A stretch of DNA of 64,000 nucleotides from the NCBI GenBank assembly GCA_013368375.1, contig JAACJP010000002.1:1798001-1862000 (forward strand). Reading direction: 5' to 3'. Source of the stretch: Tricholomella constricta (Eukaryota; Basidiomycota; Agaricomycetes; Agaricales; Lyophyllaceae). The position numbers and the translations under genes are program-made. The notes beneath the pieces are model-generated. The model made no database searches and was not told the origin of the DNA. It saw only the letters and a list, made by a program, of their open reading frames with translations. Of the stretch, positions 1 to 10,416 are shown piece by piece (the first letter of the stretch is position 1; every line of letters begins with the position of its first letter).

Positions 1-325
1 CTTGATTTGTCTTCCTGAGCCTGACCGGGGTTGCTTGTGCTGCACAGTGGCCAGGTGTGAAGCCTGGCCCAGTGACCCTCTACTGGGATATCTATCACGG
101 CCGCCCGCGAACGCGCGAGTCTCTCGCGAAGGAGATCGCCCGCATCATATATGACACCTCCATAGCTAACCCGCATATCGTATGTCATTCCCTGATTACT
201 GAATATAGATAACCAAGTTCTGATTATGTGTGCAGAAAGTTCACTGGGAAGACATTCGCCTACTCGCAATCAGTTATTACCGCGGCATCTGGGTTCCCAT
301 CCTCTCGTCCGACTCTAGACTCTGA
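1..325 (+). CDS. 3' end of an uncharacterised gene (paralogue of the gene at 4729)
   Basis: Only the last two exons lie in the window: 48-179 and 236-325 (TGA). The intron before 48 runs off the left edge and ends in CACAG; the second intron is 180-235 (GTATGT...GCAG). The encoded ending (WPGVKPG... to ...SSDSRL) aligns along its whole length with exons 2 and 3 of the complete gene at 4729-5401. Exon 2 is the same length (132 nt) and splice phases are identical, so the two are tandem paralogues. About 4 kb of transposon-disrupted sequence separates them. I recognise no domain. The visible exons have no frameshift, so the gene may be functional. Confidence 0.7.
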
Positions 326-769
326 TTGCACGCTGCACCCATTTGTCTCTGCTGTTGCATGTCCTTGTTGTAAATCTCTATGTATCTTCCGGCCGCAGCC
401 CATAGAGCCACCATTGTCTTACTCGATAATCTGTACTCGCCCTAATACCATTCATTTATGATTCCATCAAATCAAATTCGAAAGTATACATATGTCCCGG
501 CCCAAAATCATAATTGTACAATAGAGTTCTTAGTCTAAGCCTCGAAGATATCCAAACAGGCACTGGTGGAATAGGCTGGATTGCCCCATAGTCCCAACTC
601 GTAATGGGCTGTGTATTCGCTCGGGGAGATTCTCTTTTCTCCCCCCTCCTTGCTAAGCATGTACAAGTAACGATTATCGCTTCGCGTGGCGCTGGCACAC
701 TACTCCACTGGGAAGCTCCCATATACTCATGTTTGTCCAAAAAAACAGCGTATTTGAGGGTCCGTAGTT
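326..769. other. Intergenic stretch, no gene supported
   Basis: This is sequence between the partial gene and the recognisable part of the recombinase relic. A reverse-strand open frame crosses most of it (456-899), but only its upstream part matches the recombinase family. The rest looks like unrelated sequence fused to the truncated relic. I see no RNA gene or repeat. Confidence 0.4.
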
Positions 770-1450
770 CGATGGAGCCGTCGATGCGGTAGCTATAACC
801 AAAGACGGGGTCGAGGTTGTTGTAGACGCGAAAAAGGGGGCATGGAAGGGTGTCAATACGTGAAGTTGAAGATGAGAACTCAAAGCCAGAAAATGTCATT
901 GGTGGCGGTTAGGATGCATTCACCACCTTTAAGGCCAGTAGTCTTAGTCCACGGTATATGAAAAGAGAGGACCTTTTTGCCATTAACGAAAGCAGATTTT
1001 ACAGGTATACCACGCAATACATCGAAGGAGGGAGAAAAGGACGAGGTGGCCTTAGGAAGTATTTCGCCCAGTCGGTGGCAGCTCCAAGATGTGGTGAGAG
1101 CGGCGGCGCATATGGCAGAGCCCGACGGGGACGCGAGTTCAAGATGTTGGCGGAGAGTTAAGAGATGGGAACCCGTAATGAGATTTCGGAGAGGGCTGAT
1201 TTTTCGGCAGTTTTGCAAGAGAAAGTACCCGAAGATACGGCCGTGCCACTCCGCACGGTTGAAGCCATAAGTTGGGAGCCGTCGAGCCAGTTACAAATAC
1301 ACTCCCCAGAACATGAGTCGGAGGCGTCCGCAACAAAAGCGGACGGCCAGATATCAGAAGCCAGCATGCGCAAGATCTTCGAAAACTTGTTGGCGGTCGC
1401 GAATTTGCGGGAAGCTCAGTAAACCTGTGCCGTATGATTGACCGGTGCTA

Positions 1451-1476
1451 CAGTCGAAGCTGTCATAAGCCATAGC
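1451..1476 (+). repeat. Left terminal inverted repeat of the pogo element
   Basis: It begins CAGTCGAAGCTGTCATAA directly after the TA at 1449-1450. It pairs with the reverse complement of 4063-4088 with a single mismatch (G for C at the 19th base). Confidence 0.9.
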
Positions 1477-1751
1477 TCTATAAACCCATAATCTACAATA
1501 ACCCATAGGTTTGGGCCATCCACCGACTTGGTTCGCGGGTAATTTTTCGAAACCTCCCATTTCCCATAACCCATGGCTTTGGGTGGATATCATAACCCAT
1601 AAAATCAGAAATAATACAGTAAATTGCCTCTCAACGGTTGATATGAAGGCCAATAAGTTGAACATGTCTTGGCGAGCTCTCGAAAGGGCCATAAATTATA
1701 ATTAATGAAACAGGGCCTACCCCAATATCTTGAATTTCGGCACCGTCTGTC

Positions 1752-3921
1752 ATGGCGGCACAACCTCAAATGTCGACGAAAGCTTTAGAAACACTGAAGG
1801 CGGGCCTTGCTAAGCTAAAGGAGCAAGTGAAAGCACGTCGAGAGTCGCTTTTGGAACATCTACGCGAGAAAAAAACCATTTCCGATGCCGACGAGCAGTG
1901 GTTAGACCACGAAGGGAATCTGGTGGATGAGGAGAAAGTTCTCGAAGTCCTAGAGAACGCCTCCGACTACGAACGCGGGCTGGAACGACTGAGTACTCAA
2001 GATCAAACTCTTGTTGAAAAGCTCAAAGAGCTTGGAGGAGGTTTTGCGAAGAAAGCCGCGGGAAACAAACGAAAGCGTACGTCGTTGCAATTTACAGCTT
2101 GTATGGAAACATGGACAGACACAAATTCATTTCACAGGCCCAGAAAACCGAAAGGTTGTTCCCCAAGCACAGAAGAAGAAAGCACTGCCAGTGTTTACCA
2201 AAAAAGAGAATGCAACCGTCAAGCAGAAGGTCGAGATCCTTGATTGGCATCATGCTCAGGGCCCGAAGTTCAGTCAAGGGAAGACGGCTGCACACTGGGA
2301 CCGAACCTATCCCAATCTTCGCATGAAACAGCCCCTGGTATCAGCATGGATAAAAGACGAGGATAAAATTCGGAAGCAATATGCTGAGGAGCAGTCACGA
2401 GGACGGGAAGGAAACATCAAGCGCGTAAGACAGACAGAACATCCCGAGGTTAACGAGATGCTCGAGCTCTGGGTCCAGAAGGCGATGTCAGATGGACTCC
2501 ATGTCAGCGGCGAAATCCTAAGGCAGAAATGGACTCGGTTCGCAGACATGAAATGCATACCGAAGGACGAGAGGCTGGAATTGAGTGACGGATGGCTGGC
2601 AGCATTAAAGAAGCGGTGTGGTTTACGCAGCCTCAAGCGCCATGGAGAGGCTGGGTCGGCGGATCCTAACGAGATCGAGCATGAGCGCCAGCGTCTACGT
2701 GACCTCATCGCAAAGCATAAGTATCAGTTGAATGATATCTTCAATATGGATGAGACCGGTCATTTCTGGGGGTGAGTGTGCCAGTCATTTTCTACATTTG
2801 AATCGAACTCACCATCTCATAGCATGCCGCCAGATAGAGGACTCATGGACAAGCAGATGTCGGGGGTGAAGGCAGATAAGAAGCGCCTAACTTATGCATT
2901 TACGGCCAACGCTTCTGGCACCGAGAAGTTCCCGCCGTTCATTATTGGAAAGGCCAAACAGCCTCGAGCCTTTCAGAAAAAGACAGGTGCTGATCTTGGT
3001 TTTTATTATCGCAACAACGCGAAGGCCTGGATGACCACAGTGCTTTATCAAGAATGGATCCTTGACTGGGATGCGCAATTGCGTCTATCGGGCCGTAAGG
3101 TGTTGCTCCTTCAGGACAACTTCAGTGCGCATAACCCTCCCGATGACCTCACCAATATTCGCGTCGAGAATTTCAGCCCAAACCTCACAGCGCATGTTCA
3201 GCCACTGGACGCGGGTATCATTCGATGCTTCAAGGCTCATTACCGCTCCCGTTTTATGAATCGCGCCATTGATCGCTACGATAGCGGTGTCACTCCTGCA
3301 GATATCTACAGCATCAACATCCTCGAATCCATGCGGATGGCTGACGCCGCATGGAAGGAAGTTGACACCACAACAATACGCAACTGCTGGCGCAAGTCTG
3401 GCATTCTCCCCGACACTCTTATCAACTCAGCTCCGACCACTGCCCCTGCTCCGAGTCTACCGATCTCTTCACTCGTTAACAATGATCCCGCGGATGCAGC
3501 TATTTTTGCAGCTGAACGGGAGGTCTTGACGTCACTGTCTCATCTCGAGGCAATCGGTGTCTTGCAGCCACACAACAGGATGGATCTCGCCGAAATCCTG
3601 AACCCACAGAACGAGAATCTCATGTACGACGATGGAACTGATCAGGATATCTTTGATGCGGTTCTGGCTCGACGCGAGGCAGAGGAAGACATCGAGGGTA
3701 ACGGTGGTGATGACTCAGATGATGTGGAGGCAAGGCCATCACGCCGGGAAGCTCTTCTCGCTGCATCAACCCTTCGGACTTTTGTCTCGGACATCGATGA
3801 ACCTTTTGCGCGCAAGTTAGAAGCAATACTCTCGAGTTTCGGCCGTCAGACGCGCCTGGATGAGTTCAAATCTCTCAAACCAAGTGCTATTCCGGATTAT
3901 TTTAGTTCGCGCAGCTCCTAG
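1752..3921 (+). CDS. pogo-like DDE transposase with CENP-B-type DNA-binding region
   Basis: The proposed exons 1752-2076, 2138-2771 and 2823-3921 give 685 residues. The introns are 61 and 51 bp with GT-AG ends and matching phases. The first approximately 110 residues are charged and helical. A CENP-B/Tc5-like helix-turn-helix region follows (about 140-300, including VSAWIKDEDKI and the second HTH with GWLAALKKRCGL). The DDE_1 catalytic core has NMDETG (Asp about 312), LLLQDNFSAH (Asp418) and QPLDAGIIRCFKAHY (Asp449). The last two Asp are separated by 30 residues, the DD30D spacing of pogo transposases. The C-terminal third is acidic and low complexity. No stop or frameshift interrupts it. It would cut and re-insert the element at TA sites. 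Confidence 0.88.
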
Positions 3922-4062
3922 ATGTAGAATACCCTTAATATACCCTCCAATGTGCATAAAAAGGCCTGATAAGACATTTATAAAGCTCGGAAATGACCCT
4001 ACAACAACATCTGTGGTAACCCATAATCTCCTAAAACCCATAGGTTTTGGCATCCACCGACA

Positions 4063-4088
4063 CCTATGGGTTATGACAGCTTCGACTG
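4063..4088 (-). repeat. Right terminal inverted repeat of the pogo element
   Basis: It ends ...TTATGACAGCTTCGACTG and is followed by TA at 4089-4090, mirroring the left end. A sub-terminal copy of the CCCATAGG..TTGG..ATCCACCGAC segment at about 4037-4061 repeats, in the same orientation, a segment near 1502-1529 of the left end. Confidence 0.9.
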
Positions 4089-4149
4089 TATTAGAGACAG
4101 AGCTGAGTCGTCTTCTGGGCGAGCAAAGAAAATCAGAAAGGAAAATCAT

Positions 4150-4660
4150 GAAGATGAAATAATATGTATGTCATTGCTACAGGTGTTCGAGAGGATCAGA
4201 GGGGGGTAAAGTGCAAGGCTCGGGTGCGGGAAGCCAGAAGAGGCGAAGGGTGAATGAAAATGTGATCTGTTGCCGCTTGTTGATTTCAAGGCTTTTAGGG
4301 CCGGTTCGTCTATCTTCTCTCCGTCAATTCGACTCTATTTGCAATGGTTAACTACTCTTCCCCTCAGGGAATCAAGACCACTCGCCGCTTGAACGTGTCG
4401 ACGACCATTGTGCTTCCAAATGCACTTTTCTACATACTGGGCATGGCCATTGTCTCTAGATTCATCACCGGTTCATGAATGGCTTTGATCCCTGGAATTG
4501 GCAGAACTCGGCCAGATATTTGTCTCTAAGCGCATACGATTTGTAAATGGAACCCATCTGGTTAATGATCCGCAGAACAACGGTAATCCATCCCTATACG
4601 ACGCCGCTTTGGTGGGCAAAGCCCTAGGGGCTCTGCTTGGGCCAGCCTGGTGGCACCAGC
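4150..4660. other. Gap with one small open frame
   Basis: This stretch lies between the relic of the recombinase N-terminus and the promoter of the next gene. The only feature is a 44-codon frame on the plus strand at 4344-4478 (MVNYSSPQGIKTTRR...) with a hydrophobic stretch near its end. It has no recognised relative and may be chance. Confidence 0.3.
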
Positions 4661-4661
4661 C

Positions 4662-4669
4662 TATAAAAG
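4662..4669 (+). promoter_or_regulatory. TATA box of the gene at 4729
   Basis: TATAAAAG lies 60-67 bp upstream of the ATG at 4729, a usual distance for a short 5' leader in this organism. Similar boxes precede the genes at 11136, 51941 and 61900. Confidence 0.6.
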
Positions 4670-4728
4670 CTGTATGACTGCTCATGAACAGTCCTCCATC
4701 CTCCTCGCCCAAGTAGTTCCCTCTATCA

Positions 4729-5401
4729 ATGTCCCGTACCCGATCCCAACAAGCCACGTACACCCCCGGGCAATACTACCGAGTGCCCATGGCCAGCGAT
4801 GATCTCGCGAACCTTGCCACAGGGGTCGTTCACCTCGTCGAGTCTCGCATTCCCACCGTGGAGCAGCACCGGTGCCTCATAATGCCCCGTAGCCCCATAT
4901 ACACCGGCGAGCCGTCCTTCAAGAGCATCCGCTTCACCGCCGTGGGCACACCAGGCCCCACCATAGGCGAGATCGTCCGCGGCCGCATGCAGCTCGAGCG
5001 CCCACATGACCACGTCCTCGCCGAGCGCGCGTCGTGGTCGCGCACCCGCTGCCTCGTCGACGTAAGCAAATTCTCACTTACTCTCATATTGTCGTCCTGA
5101 GCCTGACTGGGGTTGCTTGTGCTGTACAGTGGCCGGGCGTGGAGCACGTCTCGGTGAACATCTACATGACGGACAGCCAAGGCGGTCCGCTTACGCGCGA
5201 GCACCTCGCGAAGGAGGTCGCCGCCATAATCTATCGCTCTTTCAAAGCCAATCCACACGTCGTATGTCATTTCTTCGTTACTTAATATAGACAACCGGGT
5301 TCTGATTCTGTGCGCAGAAAGTTTCTTGGGCGGACGTTCGCCTGCTCGCTCTCGCTTATTACCGCAACGTTTGGATTCCCATCCTCGCGCTCGACTGTTG
5401 A
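4729..5401 (+). CDS. Uncharacterised protein, 182 aa, tandem paralogue of the gene at 1-325
   Basis: Exons 4729-5061, 5130-5261 and 5318-5401 (TGA at 5399-5401) give 182 residues. Introns are 68 and 56 bp with GTAAGC..ACAG and GTATGT..GCAG ends. The protein starts MSRTRSQQATYTPG. It contains many Arg and His residues, has no signal peptide or membrane segment, and ends with a compact helical-looking segment (VRLLALAYYRNVWIPILALDC). I do not recognise a domain. The partial copy at 1-325 conserves splice sites and the ending, so the family is real. A TATA box precedes it at 4662. Confidence 0.75.
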
Positions 5402-5671
5402 CATTTGAAGCTTGATTCTGAATCTTCTTGAGATCGCACGCCGCACCTATTTGTCGCTGCTGTTGCTGTAAAGCTCGAAGCGTCACTATGTTGTATTCGA
5501 TACACGTCCTTGCCATAACACCATCCGTTTGTAAATCCACCAAATCAAATCAAATTTCAAAAGTACAAGTCCCGCCTCAAAATCATGATCGTACAATAAA
5601 AGTCCTCAAAGATATCCAAACATCCAAACATCCAAACATGCTCTTCACCCAAGCGCTCTCAGGCTGATTGA

Positions 5672-6535
5672 TCACTTCTTGCCCTGCCCCGGGAACTCCT
5701 TGCCCGTAATATTCTTGAATCCGCCCCGGATCGCGTCAGCGATCTGCTTGTCCTTGAGCTGCTCGATGGCCGTCTCGTTCTTCTGCTGTCCTTGTTTGAG
5801 GACGTGCTCTTGCACGAAGTCGATCGCTGTTATAGTGCACGACGCGACGCCATTCAGGTATCACTGGTGATAGGGCTATATGTAGTATGGCACTCACCCT
5901 TGTCTAGCGTATCTGATCACACACGTCCAAGATTGACAAAGAAGTCAGCACGTCCGAGTCAAAATTTCCGCACGTTCAAACGACATAAAAAAGAAAAAAA
6001 GCAACTCACCCTCCTTCTCCTCGGCCTTCCTCCCCCCACCCAACGCCGAATTAATCTTATCCCCCAAACCCTGCTTCGCCGGCTCCACCTTCTGCTTCTC
6101 TTGCTTCCCGCTCCCGCCGACAACGCTCCCAAGCAAGCTCAAGCTCCCCATTATCCCTCCTTCCTTCTTTGGCTGCTGCGATTGTTGTTGTGCTTGTTGG
6201 GAGTTGGGAGAGGGGGAGGAGGAGTGGGCAGCGAGGGCGGAGCCAATCTTGCCGAGGACGTTGTTGTTCTCTGGCGCTTGGTTGGCCGGCTGGGTGTGTG
6301 CGGTGGGCTGGGGCGCGAGGGCGGAGCCGATCTTGTTAAAGAGGTCGCGGTGCGAATGTGACTTCGAATCCTCTTTCGGGTGTGCGGGCGCAGGGGTAGA
6401 TTGGGACTGGGAGTGGTTGCTAAGGGCCCCGCTGAGCTTGTTGAAGATGTCGTGACCGGAGCTCGTAGCAGAGGGGTGTGCCCCCGAACCTGGAGCTGGG
6501 GTGTCGTTGAGGTTGAGTTTCTTGAGAAAGTCCAT
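5672..6535 (-). CDS. Disordered repeat protein with a 6-nt exon, conserved hypothetical
   Basis: Exons in transcription order are 6535-6010, 5903-5898 and 5826-5672, giving 228 residues. The start MDFLKKLNLN at 6535 is preferred over an in-frame Met four codons upstream because it resembles the family start. Four imperfect repeats of the type (I/V/L)-x-x-K-(I/L)-(G/S/N)-(S/G)-A-L lie in a Gln/Ser/Pro-rich, probably disordered chain. The C-terminal tail reads ...DKAIDFVQEHVLKQ... then GGFKNITGKEFPG, which I recall as the conserved ending of a fungal family of unknown function. The D-K of that tail is contributed by the 6-nt exon ACAAGG, flanked by CTAG and GTGAGT. Role unknown. Confidence 0.75.
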
Positions 6536-6909
6536 TGTTCGTTTCAATCAGGGGGAGGGGGGTGAGGGGTTGCGAGGAATGTAGTTCTCTTTGTCCTCCT
6601 CGAGGACGTATGGGTACTTATAGACGACGCAACGGATGCGTCGCACAGCCCAGCCATAGCCCCCTGCATCTCCGAATAGCTAGTATTGCAAATCGATGCC
6701 ATCGATGGCGATAGCGATGCCGGGGTCTGTACGGTGCAAGAACTAGTATAGGCTGGGCATTAGTTAATGCAGTGTAAGTACAGGGCAGCCAAGAGTATAG
6801 CCCTTGACAGATGCGGGTTATACTGCTCTAGGAGACGCGATGCGTTATGAATAGGTTTAACATGCATAAGAGTTGACGAGGCATTACACTATTACAAGAC
6901 GGTCATAAC
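6536..6909. other. Promoter side of the 5672-6535 gene; no other gene
   Basis: On the minus strand a CTATAAGTACC box lies near 6615-6625, about 80 bp upstream of the start at 6535. The rest of the stretch shows no open frame or repeat I can support. The similarity of the MFS fragment to its distant copy fades out near 6905-6925. Confidence 0.4.
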
Positions 6910-7982
6910 AGTCAAGCGTCGATATCGAATGATTCGCCGGCAGACGTCGCTTCGAACTTACCAGTCTGTTACAAGACCTCCTATGGGCCCACCAGGGCCC
7001 ATGCCAAGCTGAAGGTAGGAGTTAGTATCAATATGGAACGCTTATGACAAGAAAGCAAGAGGCAGACCCTGTAAAAAATTCCGCAGATACTTTGGATGAA
7101 TCCCCGTGTCTGGAAAGGAACGTTGAACTCTGATCCCCATGTGTGGAAAAAAGAGGTGCTTGACACTTACACGAAGACTGTACATGTCACTCGTGATAAT
7201 GCTAGAATGGGAAGCCTGTCAGTCGACAGATTATAACTTTCTGGCTAGAAACCACGAAGAAGTCATGAAAATTCCACCACCGCCGATCCCTGAAATCTCT
7301 TGCCCATTCCATTGTTATGCTTACTCTCAGGCTCGGAGAATCTGGGGTACACACAAAACGGGAGAGGATTAGCATCTTCATGCTCTTCGAACATCCGCAG
7401 CGAGGATTACGATGGCCACAAAGAGGATTGCCGATTGATTTGCCCCCCCTGGCGTCAGACAGTCGGCCATATAAAGGCGTAGAGGTACACGTCGCAAGTA
7501 GGTACCTATGCGTGGTCACTGGTTATGAGGATGGTAAAGTAAGTGCTGTTGATCCTTTACGAAGTCCCGACCCAGCTCGCCTGGTTGGACTTTCGGAAAT
7601 CAGAGGATATCGACGAGAGCACTAGTGCAGGAAGCGCTGTAGGTATGACATTATCGAAGACCGCGTTGAGGACGCACTTGTGGGGACCAATGTCACTGCA
7701 AAGGAGAAAGAGAGGGACGTCAGTATGTGTTACAGTTATTCGAGGAGCACGAACAGTTCAAAGCCTATGTATGGACTGCGTCAGAATGGATGTTAGTATA
7801 AGGATGTAGATAGACGTGCGTACTGAGAGAAATTGGGCTAGCCATATTCCGAAGAGAATACGCTTTCGACAACCTGCCAGTGATTCGATCTCGAGTGGGC
7901 CTACTTGCCTGAGATTCGAGTATTTTGATGTGTTGCGAAGGTTCGGATGTTTAAAAAGAGAGTCGCGTTCTGTGAAAGTCAT
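6910..7982 (-). pseudogene. 5' fragment of a DHA2-type MFS transporter gene (inverted partial copy of 54282-55400)
   Basis: The minus strand repeats the first nine exons of the transporter copy at 54282: start MTFTERDSLFKHPN at 7982, KRILFGIWLAQFLS before the first donor, the SSISSDFRKSNQASW segment, YLLATCTSTPLYGRL, SKSMKMLILSRF, ISGIGGGGIF and LGMGPGGPIGGLVTDW. Intron positions match the distant copy. The exon with the conserved cytoplasmic loop (MFS motif A, GRR) carries small deletions that destroy the motif, and nothing downstream of exon 9 is present. About 60 bp upstream of the ATG is also shared. It is a truncated, non-functional duplicate of about 1.1 kb. Confidence 0.8.
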
Positions 7983-8045
7983 TTTCCCCCCGAGACGCGA
8001 AGTGATGCAAAAACTGTACCAGAGGCGACGGCGAGTGTGGCCTAT

Positions 8046-9270
8046 ATATGCCCTAGAGGATGATCTCGAAGGAATGTAAAATTACGACAGTGTCTTGAAA
8101 TCGTGATGAGGAGTTGACCAAAGAACAGTTGACAGATAAGTGAACAGTAAGTAACAGGTTCATACCGGCGCATCCGCGGCCGACGAGGAAGACTTCGAGT
8201 TCTTCCTGATTCTACTTGTCAGTGTTTTGCTTCGATGACGCATAGAGCCAGGACCTCTTTTGAGAGGATCTTTGTCTATCTAATCAAACAACGACGGTCG
8301 AAGAAGAAATAAGCCTGCAGTTTCCCGGAGTACGCGAACCGATCATAACGGTCGAGCAGTGAGACTGCCGAGATACATAGGTGCGTTGGTCGGTCGGGAT
8401 GACCCTCAGGCGCACAGTCTCCCGCCGCCTCATAGAAGTGCAACTCCAGGTCCAGGTCACTCAATCTAACACCTTTGCCCGATAACGGCTACCATGAGCC
8501 ACCAGCTTCCTGGCGTTGTACGAGATGTGGGTCGCCAGCAGACGTCTGATCTAAGGTATGCTTACGGAGCGCAAGAGAGACCTCCAGGTCATATACGACA
8601 CCCAGTCGCAAGTAACGAGCGAACAGAACCACAGCAAAGAACAACTAACGCGGCAAAGAGGCTGTGGGGTGGTTCTGTGTTGCATGAGCAGCTGCCTGGC
8701 TGTATACGAAGGCAAAATGAAGGTCAGTGATGCGTAGATCCTTGCTTTGGCTGAGTGGTGTACGCGGCCCAGTAGATTCGACAATGAGACCACAGTCCGA
8801 GCTGAGGACTCACATCCAGCCATTCTCCTTGGGATTAGTTAACGTGATCGCGACCTGCATGTCAGCGTCTTGCATAATTTTTGTCTCTGCCTTTTTCTTC
8901 GCTCTAGACAGCAAGTTTGACCTCGAGATTATATCGCGACAGCTCCACGCTTACAATCTCGAATCCCTGTTCTTTGTGGTCGTTCTGAAAAGCTTCGCCA
9001 GTGCCTTGCCCCACCTTATGCCTGCAACGGTTTCAGCATGGTGAGAGCTCTAAGCATACCTAGTCATTATTTCATTGAGATTGGTTAGGTTGTTGTCAAG
9101 CCATTTCCAGTTAAGCGGTACGCTAGTGCGGTTGACATGAGGTGAGAGGATAAGAGTACATAGTTCGAGCGGTACCGAAGTCGGCGCGAGTTGATCAGAC
9201 GGTGATGCCAAACATCCGTCAATACGAATTTTATTCCGATTCGCGACGCCGTTGACCAGCGACCGCAACC
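8046..9270. other. Unassigned 1.2 kb, possible minus-strand exons
   Basis: No gene can be supported firmly. On the minus strand, three short coding-like stretches can be joined by plausible splice sites: one around 8940-9015 (KVGQGTGEAFQNDHKEQGFEI), one at 8812-8850 (ending TNPKENGW) and one at 8551-8750. A further frame at 8276-8464 (HFYEAAGDC...DRYDRFAYSGKLQ) is also possible. I recognise no family, and the upstream end would collide with the start of the ribosomal protein gene at 9271. Confidence 0.25.
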
Positions 9271-9959
9271 ATGCTCCCGTCATTGCGCATCACAGCGACG
9301 AGATGCCTTCCTCGATATTCCCGGATGATGTCCACCGTCGGCTCCGAAAAGGATCAGAGCATATTTGACCAAGCCTTGGCCTCCGTCGGCCAATCCCCAA
9401 ACCCAACCCAACCACTTCTCGCTGCAGGCACCCCCGGCGCCTCCTCCTCGAATACCACCATCCCTACCATCATGGAAATCCCACCAGCGGAGGACCCATT
9501 ATTGCATTACTTCACGTCCAGCGTCCTCACGCACGGGCACCGCGCGCGGGCAGCACGCATCACCTCCAACACCCTCCTACACATCCATGCATTCACGCGG
9601 GCACCCCCGCTGCCCATCCTGCGGAAGGCCATAGAAGCTGCAGCACCAGCGGTGCGGACGTTGATGCACAAACAGGGTGGGAAGGTTCTGGCGAAGCCTG
9701 TCGCGCTGGGGGAGAAGCAGCGGACGCGGAAAGCTGTGCAGGCCATACTTGCGGCCAGCAAATCGAAGATTGGGAGGACGGTGGAGGAGCGTCTTGCGAG
9801 GGAGATTATTGCTGTTGTGCAGGGGAAGAGCGCCGCGCTAGACAATAAGGAGGCGATCCATAAGTTTGCGATGGTTAATAGGTGCGTTTGCTTTTGGGTT
9901 TCGTTTGGAGGAATTCCTCAACGACGTTTTACAGGGGGAATGCACAAACCCGTATCTAA
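9271..9959 (+). CDS. Mitochondrial small-subunit ribosomal protein uS7m
   Basis: Exons 9271-9881 and 9935-9959 (TAA) give 211 residues. The intron (9882-9934) has GTGCGT..ACAG ends. The first approximately 25 residues (MLPSLRITATRCLPRYSR) are basic and hydroxylated, as expected of a mitochondrial targeting sequence. The rest matches the ribosomal S7 fold: PLLHYFTSSVLTHGH, then ARITSNTLLHIHAF, VRTLMHKQGGKVLAKPVALG, and the terminal helix ending HKFAMVNR-GNAQTRI. The second exon supplies only the last eight residues, restoring the G-N-A motif that follows Asn-Arg in this family. The protein binds the 3' major domain of mitochondrial small rRNA and helps assemble the head of the small subunit. 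Confidence 0.92.
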
Positions 9960-10416
9960 TTACTTTATATTGGGCCTATACTCTCCAAACTCAAATATTT
10001 CCCGTCCGCGAGGGTCAATTGACGTGTTTTCTCCTTATCTTGCCAGCAGAGGTACACCACGAGATTCTGTTTTTTTACCGGGATGCCCGGTAGCTACTTA
10101 CTGTAGGACAGCCTGCAAGCCCTTCGTATGACTCAGTCGGCATTCGGGGCCTCTTATTCTATTCTCAAGTCTGTTGCTCTGTTGGTCGCAGAGGCAGAAC
10201 ACATGCCTCCACGATCGCATGGACTCCAAAAGGAATAGCTTAACAGCCACCAGCGTCATTTATTGGAAACTATACCTTTATTTATCCTCAAGTTCTTGCC
10301 ACAGGTTGGAGTGCAGTGAAGAAAAATATTCGTACGTTTTTCATGAGACTTGAACACAAATGAACGATCTTCCTCCCCCTCCGAGTCTCCGAACCCACAG
10401 GAATGTAACCTCGACG
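9960..10416. other. 3' flanks of two convergent genes, no feature seen
   Basis: AT-rich sequence lies between the end of uS7m and the 3' end of the minus-strand gene at 10417. No open frame, tRNA or repeat could be supported. Confidence 0.4.

Larger units (their letters stand above)
1451..4088 (+). mobile_element. pogo-type (Tc1/mariner superfamily) DNA transposon, apparently complete
   Basis: The element is bounded by TA on both sides (1449-1450 and 4089-4090), the expected target duplication. Its termini are inverted repeats starting CAGTCGAAGCTGTCATAA, identical over about 18 bp and continuing with one mismatch. Inside each end, AACCCATAGG-like motifs recur in both orientations, as expected of binding sites for a CENP-B-type DNA-binding domain. 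It encodes one uninterrupted transposase of 685 residues. With matching ends, a clean TA duplication and an open frame, it looks young and possibly still mobile. It sits inside the tyrosine-recombinase relic. Confidence 0.88.
770..4150 (-). pseudogene. Decayed tyrosine-recombinase gene, split by a pogo transposon
   Basis: On the minus strand, pieces of the agaric 'DNA breaking-rejoining enzyme' (tyrosine recombinase/integrase-like) family appear in order but in changing frames. A Y-G-T-G-L-L-x-F segment lies near 1410-1440, the ASDSCSGE region near 1330, a C-H-R-L-G-E motif (first catalytic Arg) near 1070, RGIPVKSAFVNGKKV near 1000, and a GYSYRIDG segment near 790. The last corresponds to the HxxR box, with His replaced by Tyr. 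The frame changes at least three times and the part carrying the catalytic Tyr is missing, so the gene is dead. Its 5' part continues at 4091-4150, beyond the transposon at 1451-4088. Removing that element and one TA makes the reading frame continuous across the junction. The family assignment comes from remembered conserved segments, not a search. Confidence 0.7.

Noticed and set aside
5792..6361. 189-codon plus-strand frame over the disordered-protein gene
   Set aside because: It runs antisense across exon, microexon and introns and is only Leu/Gly/Val-rich low complexity.
7202..7519. 105-codon frame inside the inverted MFS fragment that reads through a conserved loop
   Set aside because: The frame stays open only because two small deletions compensate; the MFS motif A is destroyed and the rest of the gene is absent.
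9050..9283. 78-codon minus-strand frame whose start overlaps the uS7m start
   Set aside because: Overlapping divergent starts are implausible and no family was recognised; kept only as an uncertain region.
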